The notes below the pieces were generated by a model, which was not told the origin of the DNA, made no database searches, and worked only from the letters and a program-made list of their open reading frames with translations. Below are positions 43,937-57,000 of a stretch of DNA of 64,000 nucleotides, piece by piece (the first letter of the stretch is position 1; every line of letters starts with the position of its first letter). A program made the position numbers and the translations under genes. This DNA is from Micractinium sp. NFX-FRZ (taxonomy: Eukaryota > Chlorophyta > Trebouxiophyceae > Chlorellales > Chlorellaceae), in assembly GCA_029339195.1 (NCBI GenBank), contig JAPTJF010000040.1, positions 1 to 64,000 on the forward strand, given 5' to 3'.

Positions 43937-46900
43937 TCAGAGCTCCTCCCTCCCTGCCGCCGCCCCGCTGGCGCCACTGGCTGCGCTGCCGCCGCCGCCG
44001 CCGCCGCCACCGCCATCACTGCCGCTGCTGGCTTTACTGGCTAGGAAATCGAGCGCAAACTGTACGTGGAGAGCCGCCCCAATGGGCAGAGCCGACTCGT
44101 CAAGCCTGAACTGCGCGGTGTGCAGGCCGTGCACCGAGCCGGCCGTCTCGTTGCGGATGCCCAGCATGGCGAAAGCGGCAGGCACCCGCTCAGCCAGGAA
44201 AGCAAAGTCTGCACACAACACACACCAGGAATAGTGGGAGGGAGGAAGAGGGGAGCACTTCAAGGGCAACCCAAGAAGATGTATAACCAATCCTAGGGTT
44301 CCCCTTCAGCAGCAGGCAGGCAGGCAAGCATCAGTGAGCGGGGGCCAGTGGGACAGGCGGCCAGGCGGCTTGGGGAGGGAGGCAAGCAGGCACCTGCGAC
44401 CAGGGAATCGGAGCAGGCGGGCAGGCAGGCTCCAGAAGGCGGGCAGGCACAGCTCCCGGGGAGCCCCATGAGCAGCACATCGGCCGACTGCATGAACCTT
44501 ACCCTCGGCATACATGAACGGCCGGTCCAGCTCCAGAGCATTCTGTTGACCCACGAGCTTGGCGGCTGCCCGCAGCGCCAGCTCAGTGACGTGTCTGTCC
44601 GTGACAAGCGGCGGGTAGGGCACCTGGCAGGCAGGCGGGCAGGGGAGGCTTTGGCTAAAGCTGGTCAACAGAAGCCTCAGCCTGCAACTTCATGCCAACG
44701 TCAGCAGCACCCTTGCACAAAGCACAACGGCATACAGTTGCCATTCGCTGGCGCCTCGAGACCCTCCCGCCAGCTGTCTCGCACAGCGCGGCTGAGATCC
44801 CTGGTCGTAGTTGGCTGCCCGGCCCAGCCCGGCCCAGCCCGGCCCTGCTCTGCCCTGCGACCAACCTGCCCTGCCCTGCCCTGCCCGCCTCACCTCAGAC
44901 CAGTCAACGCTTGCGCTGCAGCGGTACATGGCCGCCGTGCCTGTGAATACGTCGGTCACGCGCTGCCGCAGGGCGGCAAAGGCGGGGCGGGAGAAGCCTC
45001 GGATGGTGCCCGACAGCTCCACAGAATCTGGGATGATGTTGGATGCTCCGGGGCCTGCAAAGGGAGGCGTGGCGAGGCAGTGAGGCTGGTGCTTGGATTG
45101 ATGCACCAGAGCGAGCGGGCACAAGGAAGTCCAGTTGAGCAAAAGAGGGTGCGTGTGCGGGGGGCAGTGGTGAAGAACGACGGGTCAACGGCTCATGGGG
45201 GAAGCTGACCAGGCACGCTGCCTGCAAAGCATGCCTGCAACATGCACACTTGCTGGCATCGCTCCCCCCTCCCTCCCCCACCTGTGTTGAAGCGTGAGAC
45301 CGTGACTACTCCGCCCTCCACAGGGTCGGTCTCCCGGGACAGCAGCGGCTGCAGTGCCACAACAGCCATCTGCAGCAGCAGCCGGGGAGGCGGAATGAAT
45401 GCCATGCCGGCATGTAGGAGCCCATGAGGCAGGTGCAGAGCAGCCTCCTGCAACGCCGCACCTCAGCCAGCAAGCTAGCTGGCCCGCCCTGTCAGCCAGC
45501 AAGCTGCAACAGATGGCCGAGCCAGCCCCAGCGCTGGCAGCCAAGGGGAGTTTGCTCCCTCACTCTTTTGTGCGATTCAAACACCCTCGTGTTCCTAACG
45601 CTCTGAGGTTCACTCACTGAGGCTGCCACCACCGGGTCGCGTGTTTTGTGAGGCATGCCAGCATGGCCCCCCAGGCCAGTGATTGTCACTCGGAAGCGGT
45701 CGGAGGCCGCAAACGTGGCACCGGGCTGCAGGAGGAGGGCACACCCGCCAGGTTCATGGGATGAACGCGAGTTTGCCGCCTCCATCAACAAGGCACACTG
45801 GTGCGGCAGGGAGCGGCGGCAGGCGGCGGGCTTGTGGCGCTGGCTGCTGCGCAGTGGTTCTGGCCACTGCAGCAGGCACGCGCCGCAGCATGCAGAGCAA
45901 GACACCATAACCAGCTGCTCCGCCCTTCTGCCCTGCGCAACTCCCGCCCCTTGCCCCCCGCTCCCCAGCGCCCACCTTGGCGCCAACGACGCCGGTGGGG
46001 CTGGACGGGTCCACATGCAGTCCAAACACGGCTGTCACCCCCTCCAGGGCGCCCTCTGCAATCATCTGTGCCGCTCCACCCAGCCCCTCTTCAGCGGGCT
46101 GAAAGAGCAGCCGCACGGTGCCCCGCAGCTGCGCCTCCTGGGCTTTCAGCGCCTTGGCAGCTGGAGGCAGGGGCGCAAGCGCAGGCGGGCGGGGGCGAAT
46201 GGCAAGAGAGGGAGGAGGTGGCGGCATGGGTCCTGAGCAGGGGGCAATGGCAATTCTTGGCAGCGCAGCACGGAGCGGACAAGGTGCCAAACCTGGCAGC
46301 CACGGGCAGCGGGCAGTTCCGACCACGAGATACCACAGGCAGGCGAGGCTGGGTGGCATACAGCTGCGCTGGACACAAGCTGGCTACGCTGCCGCTGCGC
46401 AGCCCCTCTTTGCTGGCACGGCAGAGCAGCACAGCACGTGCAACACGCTACCGAGGCCACACCTGCCAGGAGCATGCTGGTGTGGCCGTCGTGCCCGCAG
46501 GCGTGCATCACACCCGGCCGCGTGCTCGCAAACTCGACCCCGCTCTCCTCCTGGCGAGTGCGTGAGGGCACATGGTGGGGGCAGGCGTGCAGGCACACTC
46601 AGCAGCGTGCCAGCATGAGAGGCTGGCACGCTTGAAATTGTGGGCACATGGGCCTGCCCCCCCATGCACACCGCACTGCCAGCTGGGACACGGGCTGCCC
46701 CCTTCCCGCTGCCCCCTTCCCGCCCCACCCCGCGCACCCTGGCTTCCTACCTGCCCACCCGCCTGCCCGCCCAACACGCCGCCTGCAGCTCCATTGCCCG
46801 ACCCGCTTGCTCCCCGTCTGCCCGCCCTTTCGCCTGACCAGCCTCAGCTTTGCCCCACCCTCTCTGACCCACCGCAGCTGCAGCGTTGGAGCCAACCCAA

Positions 46901-47802
46901 TCAAGGTATTTCTGCGCCAGTACAGTTTGCACACCTCCAGGGTTCCCCACCTGGATGGGCAGCGCATCCATGTCGGCGCGCAGCGCCACAACCGGCGGGC
47001 CTTGCCCGATCTCAGCGACCACGCCGGTGGTGGCCACGGGGTGACGGTGGCGTATGCCCAGCTCATCGAGGGTTGACCTGCGGGGGCGGAGCCAGGAGTA
47101 CGTGCAATTGGTGGATAATTGGTTGATCTCTTACGCATTAGCATTGGATCGAAACCTGCTGAAGGTGGCAGGGGGGAAGCTATGGGCACAGGCCATCTGG
47201 CACCCAGGAGAGCAGCGGGCCAGGACTGGGGCAAGGTCGGGGGAGGCAGGGGAGGCATGTATGGGCAGGGATGTGGGTGCTGTGATGCGCAGCTGAACGG
47301 GGCAGGTATGTTTCGGCGCGGCCAGCAGGCAGTCTGACATGCCAGCAGGGATGCCATGGGCTGGGGCATGGTTCAGGAGGGGAGGTTGTGTGTGAGTGGT
47401 ACCGGATGCAAACCGCCGCTCGTGTGCTGCACCCGAGCGGCACGTCACCCATCCCTCTGCCCACCGGCCTGCCCACCTGACTAGCTGACTCGTGTTGCTC
47501 TCCTGGAAGCTGAGCTCCGGGTTGGCATGCAGCTTCCTGCACTTCGGAAGAATGCAACGTGGTTTAGGGTGACGACGTTGTGGAGACGGCAGGTGAGCGG
47601 CGGGGCTTGCCGGTCAGGCGGTGGCGGCCACTAGAACTAGAGTGCCCCCTGCGTCCCATGTGCGTGATCGCTGCCGAAACCCATCTCCGCACCTGCGGAG
47701 GCGAATGAGCCAGGACAGGCTGCCACCTGCTGTCGGCAGTGCGTTCGCACTGGCGAGCAGCAGGGCAAGCACCAGGCTCGCCAGCACCTGTGTCGCAGAC
47801 AT
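43937..47802 (-). CDS. ILR1-like IAA-amino acid amidohydrolase (M20 peptidase family)
   Basis: Ten exons in order: 47802-47693, 47536-47477, 47077-46951, 46550-46463, 46160-45976, 45725-45618, 45369-45282, 45054-44894, 44623-44503 and 44208-43937, total 439 residues. The start is a signal peptide ([19 protein letters not shown]). M20D motifs: [45 protein letters not shown] (metal ligands), [13 protein letters not shown] (catalytic Glu), [25 protein letters not shown], and [10 protein letters not shown]. Plant members release free auxin from amino acid conjugates; bacterial relatives are hippurate hydrolases. After FALDFLA comes a Gly/Ala linker ending REEL, like the KDEL/HEEL ER-retention tails of plant ILR1 proteins. 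So an ER-lumen enzyme is likely. In an alga the substrate may be other N-acyl amino acids. Confidence 0.93.
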
Positions 47803-48026
47803 TGTGGTGTGAAATGCGGTCCAATGAGCGAAGAAGTGCAGGTCAAGCGATCGACGGCCCATGCTAGGGGTGACCTGGCCTGCTGGTGAGCCCGCCCAAT
47901 TGGGTGTGCAAAGCCCTGGGCCTGCAATCCTGACTGAGTCTCGCCCCGCTTGCCGTCGGACTATCGCATGTCGTTATTGTGAAAGGCAGCACAGCTGCAG
48001 GCAACAGGCCCAAAGCAGTGCGCGGT
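47803..48026. promoter_or_regulatory. Compact divergent promoter, amidohydrolase and SBP protein
   Basis: Only 224 bp between two ATG codons in opposite directions; the shortest head-to-head spacing in the window. No specific element is assigned. Confidence 0.5.
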
Positions 48027-51000
48027 ATGGATGCGCTTGTGGCCGCCGCCGTGGCCCAGCCCTCCCTGGGCGAGTCCTACCACTTTGAAGACGAGCAAGC
48101 TGCGGCCCTGGCGGAGGAGGAGCCAGGCCGCCAGCACGAGCCGTCGTCTGGGCTGTTGGAGCAAGGGGAGGGCGAGGAGCCGCCCGGAGACAAGTCCGAA
48201 ATGCAGCTGGACGATGCCCAGGCGCTTCACGACGCTGACCAGGCCGGCGCGGGCACTTACAGCAGCGCGGAGGGGATTTTGGAGTTCCCCACGGGACTGC
48301 CTGGCCAGCAGCAGATCGGACCAAAGTACAAGTGAGTGGGCGCGGCAGTGGCTTGGAGCAGCCCAGGCGGTCGGTCCACCTCGTCCCGTCCCATCGACCT
48401 CTTGCCCTCCTCTTCCATCCCCCTGCAGGCGCGGACGGGGCCGGTCATTCTTCAAGGGTGAGGCACAGCGGGCTCCCGGGCGGGCAGAGTTTGGTGGGCC
48501 AGTTGTACTGGCCTCGTCATAGTGCACGTCGCGCAGTCCCGCCGCCTCGCCTGACGCCGCCTGCCTGCCTGCCCTGCAGAGCAACCCAAGAAGGGGGCGG
48601 TCTGCCAGGTGCCCGGCTGCGACCGCTCGCTGCACAAGCTGCGCGACTACTACAAAGTGAGTGCCTGCGCGTTCCAAGCAGAGGCCGACCCCTAAGTTGT
48701 GGTGCTGCAATACGGCGCAAGTCCGTACACCAATTCGTCCGCCAACGGCTGCATCCTGCATGCATGCCTCAGCCGCTGCCTGCTGAACCCACACACGATT
48801 TGTATTGGCCTGAAGAAAAGCATGGGCGCAAGCACGCTGCTTGTGCTGCAAAACGCCCCCGCCCGCGTGCCATACAGACCGCCTTTCTGCCGCCCTGCCC
48901 TGGCCATGTGCTGCCTGCAGCGCGCAACCCCCTGCCCAGCCCGCCCTCTCCACACATAGCGTCCCGTTCCCACCCGCTGTTCCGCTCCGCACCCTGCCCG
49001 CGGCCCCCCTCTGCTGCTCTCATCCCTCGCATGGGCCACCCCCGCCTGCCTGCCTGCCTGCCTGCCCGCAGCGCTACAAGATCTGCCCCTACCACCTCGA
49101 GCTCCCATGCCTCGTGGTGGAGGGCCAAACAATCCGCTTCTGCCAGCAATGCGGCCGCTTCCAGCTGCTGACCGACTTCGAGGGGGACCGGCGCTCCTGC
49201 CGGCGCAAGCTGGACAAGCACAACGAGCGGCGGCGCAAGGCGGAAGCTGAGCAGAAGGCGCGCATGATGGACAGCGGCAGCGACGACTCCCCCGGCAGCA
49301 CCCGTGGCACTAAGGCGCACCGCGTGTCGCCCTACCGCGCCGCCAGCGGCAGCAAGGGCGCCGGCGGCGGCTACGGCGGCATGGGCGGGGCAGGCATGCT
49401 CATGGGGCTTGGCAACGGCGCCGACTTGGGCAGCCGCCTCAAGGCGCTGGCAAACGACCCAACCATCCGGGTGGGTGCTGTGGGCTTCGTTCTATTGAGG
49501 CAGGGCAGCGGAAGCAGGGAGTCGTATAGTTATGTTGTGTTTGGGGTAAAAAACAGCTCAAGGCGGGGCGCTCTGCTGGCAAGCGAGCCGACCATCAGGA
49601 TGGGCTGGTTGGGAGGTGCCGAGGTGGCGGAGCACGCTGATAAGGTGCACAGCGTGTAGTCCTCGTGCAAAGCACGCTGCCTCGCCTGCCAGGCCTGCTC
49701 CCTGCCTCAGCACGGGTTGGTTGCCTGCCAGGTTGGCTGTGCGCCTGGTTGGCGGTGCCGCCCCTGGCCGCAAGCTGCCTGGCTCGCTTCCGGCTGCCGG
49801 CACCTCACCCAAACCCTCCCTGCTGTGCTGCGCTGTGCCGTGCTGTGCTGCGCTGTGCAGGAGGGCATTGCGCCAGGCCTGCTGCAATCCCTGGCCGACC
49901 CCAGCATGGCTGGCATGGAGTGGCTGACAGCTGGCGGGATGCCAAACCTGGGGCTGGGGCACAGCAACGGCCCGCTGCCGCCGCCGCCCATGCCGCCGCC
50001 TATGCCGGTGCCGCAGTCGGTCGCGCAGGGTGAGGCAGGGGAGCAGGTTGTGAGCAGCTGCTGCTCTGTGCCGTCCCTGCCGCCGCCATGCTTCCCAAGC
50101 TGCCTCCTTGCTCTGCTGGCTTGCTGTGCGCGCTGCCCGGTGCTCTGCCTGCTGCTCTGCCCATGCTGTGCTGACAGGCTCCTCCCTGACCCAACTGCAG
50201 TTCTGCCCCCCGAGCTCATGGCTCTGCTGCCTGCAGACGTGCAGCAGCAGGTGCTGCAGCAGGGCCCCGGCATCCTCAACAGCGCACTGCTGCAGCAGCT
50301 GCAGCAACTGGAGCAGCAGGCGCCGCCGCCGCCGCCACCCGTGCAACCTCAGGCGCAGCGGCCGCTCGGTTTCGGGCTGTTTTCCGGCGGGTCGGCGGGG
50401 CCGCCGCAGACGATGCAGCAGCCGCAGCAGCAGCACCACAACCATTATGGCGCGCAGCTGCCGCCGAGCAGCAGCGCCGCCGCAGCAGCCATGCTGGGGC
50501 CCTCACTGCAGCAGCAGCTGCAGCTGCAGCAGCGGCCTGATGTGGCAGACTACACGCAGGCCAGCCTCAACGGCAGCAGCGTCTTCATGCAGCACATGCA
50601 GCACCAGCCTCAGCAGGTGCAGCAGCAGCAGGCGTCACCCGCTGCTGTGCCGCTGCTGCGCTCGGAGCCGGCGGCGCAAGCGCCCGCGGCGATGCCAGCG
50701 CTGCTTGCAGCCGCCAAGGCGGATGGCGGCGACACATCTGACAAGGCAGCGCTGCTGGTGGCGCTGGCAAGGACCATGGGAGTGTCCTCTGAAGAACTTG
50801 CCAAGGCGTTGGTGGATGGCAGCCTGGGGGCAGCAGGCGAGGGGCTGCAGTCGGCGCTGAGCGGCGCCCCCGGGCAGGCTCCCGCCAGCCAGCAGGTGGT
50901 GCAGCCGGCGGCGGCACAGCAGCAGGCGCAGCAGGTGCAGCAGCCGCAGGCGCAGTTGGGGGCCGTGCCGGCGCCGCTGCAGGCCCAGCACTCGCTGCAG

Positions 51001-54000
51001 GCGCAGCACTCGCTGCAGGCCCAGCACTCGCTGCAGGCCCAGCACTCGCTGCAGGCCCAGCATCAGCAGTCGATGCAGCGGCAGGCGTCTGGGAGCATGG
51101 GCGGGGCCGGCAGTGGCACTGTTGCCACGATGGCCCTGCACGACGGCAGCCGCCCAGGCAGCAGCGTGGGCCGCCCCGGCGGCTCGCCGCCTGGCCAGCA
51201 GCCGGTGCTGCAGCAGCAGCCCGGGTCGGTGTTCCGCCCGCCCGCCTCCCTGGCGGCGACAAACTCCGCTGCGCTGCCGGGCCGGCCGGCCCAGCCAGCC
51301 GCCGATGGCGCGGCAGCGGGCGCAGCGGGCCCGTCTGGGCGGCAGCCTCTGGATTTGGACCAGCTGCAGAATGCGGTGCAGAACAGCGGGCTGAGCCCCG
51401 GGTTTGCCAACGACGCAAACCTGCTGCTGCAGGTAGGGCGCATGGGGGGTCGCTTCCGTGTGCCCGCGGGCGGGCGCCGCTACAGGCCAGCGCATGGGGG
51501 CTGGGTTGGGGCTGAGCTGTTGGCCATGGGTTGAGTACCATTGGACCCCTGGTGCTCAAATGCATTCAAGGCCTCACTTTGCCCCTGTGTTTGCCTTCAC
51601 CTGCACCTGTGCTGCAGCTGGTGGCGGCGGTGGAGGCGGCGCAGCGCGAGGCGGGGCCCGGCAAGGAGCGCATGCACAGCCTGTCCCTCAAGCTCTTCAA
51701 CTGCACCCCCGACCGCCTGCCCAAGAACATTCTGGAGCAGCTGGAGCAGTGGATGATCCAGAACAAGAGCCTGCTGGACGGTAAGTGGGAGCCGTGGCAT
51801 TGATTTGCAGGGAAATGTTGTCCCCGGTGCACAGTGGGAAGCGGTGGTGTGGCGAGTGGCTGGGAAGCGGGATGGTGAGCGCGCTTCGGGGATGCGGTGC
51901 GGCCTGCCTTGCCCGCACAGCGTCAGGGGTGGTTGTCCTGCCCTGTCCTGCGCGCATCGCTCGGGGCGGTGTCCTGCCCTGGCTGCGCACAGCGTGCGCT
52001 CAAACAGGCTCACGGCCGCTTGCTGGTGCTGCATCCCTCCTGCACGCCAGCCCCGCCCGCGATGTGCCTCGCGCTGCTGCTTGACCCCTGCTGCACAGCA
52101 AGCGCACCCCTCACGCCTGCCTCCCCATGTCCTTGCCTGCAGGCGCCTCGCGCCCCGGCTGCGTGCAGCTGAGCGTGTCTGCCCTCATGTCTGGCCAGGA
52201 GTTTGAGGACCTGTCAGACAGCTTTGGTGCAATGGTGCAGCGCCTAGCCTGTGGCGGCCTGTCAGGCATCCAGACCAGCATCCTGGTGCGCACGCTGTGC
52301 CCCGCTGTGGTTGGGTTTGGCTGAAGCTGCTCAAGCTGTGGGGCAAGGTCATGGGGGACAAGAAGCAGCGCAGCGGCTGGGCAGGAGGTGCCGTGGGGCC
52401 TTGAGCCGGCAGGACGGCGCAGGAGGAGGCCTGCCATGTTTGGCACACGTGGCACGGCTGGCCGCGAGGTTATGGCGGCACGAGCGGCGCCGGCAGTGCA
52501 TGCCGCCTCGCTCTCACGTGCTGTGTTGCGCTGTGCCGGACTGTGCGGGATCAAACTGACAGCACACCATGCCACTCTGCGCCGTGCGGCGCTGCGCTGA
52601 GCTGCTGCAGCCTCGTCAGTGCACCGCACCCTGTTCACATGCTGCGCTGTGCTGCGCTGTGCTGTGCTGTGCTGTGCTGTGCAGGCGCAGCTGGACGGTC
52701 GCTCCGCCCTGGTGGATGCCCACAAGCAGCAGCTGATTCAGTTTGACATTGGTGGGGGCACGGGCGGCGCGGTGCCGGAGATTTGCAGCGTGCGCCCGCT
52801 GGCCGTCACCCCCCGCTACACAGGGCCCATCCTTGTGACCGGGCGCAACATCGGGGACGCGCAGGACGGCTTGTTCTGCCGCAACGGAGGTGCGCGGGTG
52901 CGGGGCGGCGAGGCAGGCTGTGAGGCAGGGGCGGCCAAGATGCGTGGCAGTGTGGCGTGCGGCGCTGGTGGTGGCTTGTGCTGCGTTGACAGGTGTCGGG
53001 CTGGGAGGGAGGGGCTGAGAGCGGGAGGGCCGGCGTGCTTGGGTGATGCTGGCAGGCAGCAGGCAGCATGGGGGCAGCAGCGGCGCATGCTGCAGCCTCG
53101 GCACGTCATGCTGCGCATGCTGCCATGCTGAGCTGGAGCTGCTATTGCTGCAACATGCTGCAGGCGCATTCCCCACCACCGAGATCCTGAGCCGCGGGCC
53201 CCTCATGCACTGCCCAGAGGGCGCTCAAGCCAGCGACAAGCACTGGGTGCTGCTGCGCGTGCCGTCCCTGCAGGTGTGCCGCCGCCGCCTGCTCCCTGCC
53301 GTCTCTCTTATCACAAAGACGGGAGGCCTTTGTTGTTGTGCATGGGTTCCACTCACACCTGCCCTGCATGCCTGCCTGCCTGCGCTCTGCGCCCAGCAGC
53401 ACTGCTGGCGGGGCTGCCTTGGCTGTCATTCCTCCGCCATGCTGCGTGCTCTCAGCTGCGGGAGCTCTCACCCCTGCCCCCCGCCCTGCCCCCCGCCCTG
53501 CTTGCGTGCTGCAGGAGGGTTGCCACCAGCTGGAGGCGCAGCGAGGCATCTTTGTGAGCGCCCCACACTCCCTGCTTGTACTGGATGACGAGGAGGCAGT
53601 ACAGGAGCTGCGCCAGCTGGAGGCGCCCGGCTGCGGCGTCCCAAACGTGCACGAGCTGCTGGGCCGGCTGGGGCTGGTGCTGCGCTTTGCGCGGTGCCTG
53701 CGGGAGGCCGGCAGCGATGGCGCCGCCGATGCCGACCCCGCGCTGCTGCCCCGCGTGGCGAGGGCGGCGCAGGTGGGGCCCGGGCTGCATGCCGTGCATG
53801 CCGTGCGTGCTGTCCTGGCCACATGTGATTTCCGGCCGGTGTGGTGCAAGGCAGGGCCTGGGGCGGATGCGTGCCTGCAGTCGGGCGTGCCGCATGTGCT
53901 GCATGCATCAGCGCCCCCCTCCCCTGAAGTGTGCGCACATCACGCCCCTGCCGTGCCGCGCTGTGCTCTCCCCTGCCCCCTCTGCCGCAGGACCTTGCTG

Positions 54001-57000
54001 CCGTGTGCATGCTGCGCGGGTGGGGCGCGGTGCTGCGCCTCGTCCTGCCCGTTGCCTGCGCCGGCTGCACCCCCGCCGCGGCTGTGGAGGGCATCGAGCA
54101 GCAGCTGGGCGGCATGCCGGTGCTTCACGCTGCAGGCAAGCACTGCATGGGGTCCTAGGGAAGCAAAGAAGCTGCCTGCCCGCCTGCCACACGTTGCAGC
54201 CCGCCTGGAGCTGGCGTTGAATCAGTGCTGACTCACCGCCGTGCTGCCAACGCCACTGCGGCAGTGCCTACGCCATTGTCTGCCTGCCTGCCCGCCTGCC
54301 TGCCTCCACTGCCTCCTCACTGCAGCGTCCCGCTCTGCCCCCCATGCTGCTGCAGCGCTGACCGGTGGGGCCGCGGTGGTGCGGGCGCTGGGCGCGTGGG
54401 CCGCCAGCGCTGGGCATGCCCTGGACCTGAATACCCGCTGGGGCGGCGGCCTCAGCGCGCTCCACGTGGCAACGCTGCTGCGGGAGCCAGAAGGGACGGC
54501 GCTGGCATTGACTGGTGAGCGCGCTGCTTGCCCATCGTTGGTTGCTTTGCATCGGTTTGGTTGCAAGAATCATGCGACACCGATTCCGATTTGGCTAGCA
54601 TGCAGCATGGGGCGCGTGCTGTTGCAGTTCACGCCGCGTGTGCTGTGCCGAGCCTGGGAGGTGGACGGTGGTTGGGCCCTGCCGCCCTCCATGCCCCGCC
54701 ACCTGGCCCGCTCTTATACTCCTTTCTTCCCAATTGCCGCGCCTGGTTTGTGCTGGTGCAGAGCTCTTCTCGAGCGCCGCCCCGGCGCTGTGGGAGTCTG
54801 GGTGCGCCGCGCACGGGGAGGAGACGCCGCTGGGCCTGGCGTGCCGGCTGAACAAGCGCGAGCTGCTGCGCCAGCTGGCGGAGCATGGCGTGCGCAGCGC
54901 GGGCGCCATGCTGGCCGCGCTGCTGCTGCAGGACGAGACGACGACGGCGGCGGCGACGACGGCGGCGGCGGCACAGCTCGCAGCGCAGCACAGCACGGCG
55001 CAGCGTCTGCCGGCAGGGGTGGGGGACTCTGCGGAGGAGATCAACCAGCAGAAGCGCATGTGGACAAAGGTCTGCGCCTCTGTGTGCGCTGCGGACGCGC
55101 TGGGCCTCGGGGCGCAGCCGCCCAAGGCGATCCGCTCCTGGCCCGCCAGCAAGCCCTCCTCGCCGGCCGCCGCGCCATCCCTCCTCAGGGAGCGACCTGC
55201 GGAGGCCGTGCACTCCGGCCAAGAGTCGCCCAACAGCGTGCTGGTCTCTCTGCAGTCCGAGTGCTCTGCACCTGCCGCTGACAGCACGCTGCCCGGCTGC
55301 GCCCCCGGTGCCGAAAGCGGGCGCGAGGACGACATGCCGCACGCAGCGGCGGCAGCCGCGGCGCCAGAGGCTGGCGGCGAGTGCGGCAGCGGCAGCTGGA
55401 AGGGCGGAAGCGGCAAAGAAGGCGCCCTGCAAGGCGAGCACGCCTCCTTCTTCCTCCCGCCCAAGGCGCAGGCGCAGTGCTCCTCCGCAGCCCAGCTGGC
55501 CAAGCCGTACCTGGGCGGCAAGGGGCAGGGCGCGGCGGCAGAAGAGGGCAGCAACATGGTGTGGGCGTTTGGGGATCCCGCCGCTGAGCGCCGCTTCCGC
55601 AAGTGGCACACCACCAAGCTGGCAAAGGTGAGAGAGAGAGAGACACAGAGAGGGGCTGGGCGATGTCGGTAGGTGGATGGGCCGGCAGGCAGCCAGCCAG
55701 CCAGCCGCTCTAGCATGCTCTCGCTCGCCCCGCCTACCCACCCCAGCTGCTCTTTGGAGCGCCCTCTGTCCCCGCTCCCCGCTCCCACTGGAGGCGCCCC
55801 ACCCAGCCGGCCACGTCACCGACTCATCCCTGCCTGCCCTCCCCTCCCGTGCCGCAGATGGACTCATTCGTGTTCCCCCTGCTGGCGCTCCTCTTCTGTG
55901 CCACCCTGTCCCTGGCGCCGCCCTCCATCCGCCAGCAGGCGCACCTGTGGCTGCTCAGCACAGTGGCGCGTGCGCCTCTGATGCTGCAGCCGCTGCTGCT
56001 CCTCTTCCAGCCGGCGCGCACGGCCTACCGGCGGTGCAGGTGGGGATGGGCGGGACGGGAGTGATAGGGGTGGGCACAGGCGGGCAGCCACAGGGCCACC
56101 GCTGGGCATCACTGCACACTTTGCACTGGCCCACTCGCTCGTTGGGAGGGTGCCTGCTGCCAGCCCAGCGTGCCTGACGAGCCCCGCATGCTGTGCCAGC
56201 CTGGCGCCCGCCCTCAGCAGGCCTGGGCTGCCAGCGGGACGCGCGCACATGCCGCCTGCCTGTCGCCGCAACCCTGCCCCCGCCGCCCCTTTCTCCGCTG
56301 GACCACGGCTTGGTGGCGCTGACGACACACTCACCACACACTCGTGGCACACTCCCGCCCTGCAGGGACAGCGTCTTCCTGGGACTGCACGTTGCCATGT
56401 TTGCAGTACAGTACTGGGGCGCGCAGTCACGCGGCACCGACTGGATCAGTGGCAACCCGGTGCTGGTGTCCTACCCCGCCGGCCTCTGGCTGCTGGTGGC
56501 CGTCTTCACGCTGCAGGTGCGCGCTGCGCCCGCTGTGCTGGCCTGTGGTCGTGCAGCCTGCTCCGGGCGCCGCGCCCGCTGCCGCGCGCCGTGCCGTGGC
56601 TGGGGAGGGACGCAGCAGGCAGTGGGGTGGGAAATATGGATGCCAAGGGGCCGTGGGCCGTGGGACTCCCGAGAGCAGGGGCTCGGGCCAACAGCCAGCC
56701 AGCCGTGTGGGCTCGCTCAGTTTTGCGCTTCCACTGGCTGACTGGCTCACAGATGGGCATGCCGTGCCCGCTCACCTTCGTGGGTTAGACGTCGGCATGC
56801 TGCCCAGACCTGCCCGTCCCGCGTCCCGGCTCCCCTCCGCTGCCTCACCCCCTGCATGTGCCCCTCGTGCCCGCTTCCCTCCCCCGCCCCGCCCGTCCTG
56901 CAGCTGCGCTTTGCGCTGCAGGTGCCGGCCCTGCTGTTGATGTATGGAGCCAATGTGCTGCTGCTGCCGGCGGCCTGCCAGCGCAGCGTGGGCATCGGCG

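Noticed and set aside
54629..55867. 412-codon open frame on the - strand
   Set aside because: Antisense shadow of SBP exon 14; Arg/Ala/Pro-rich with no motif.
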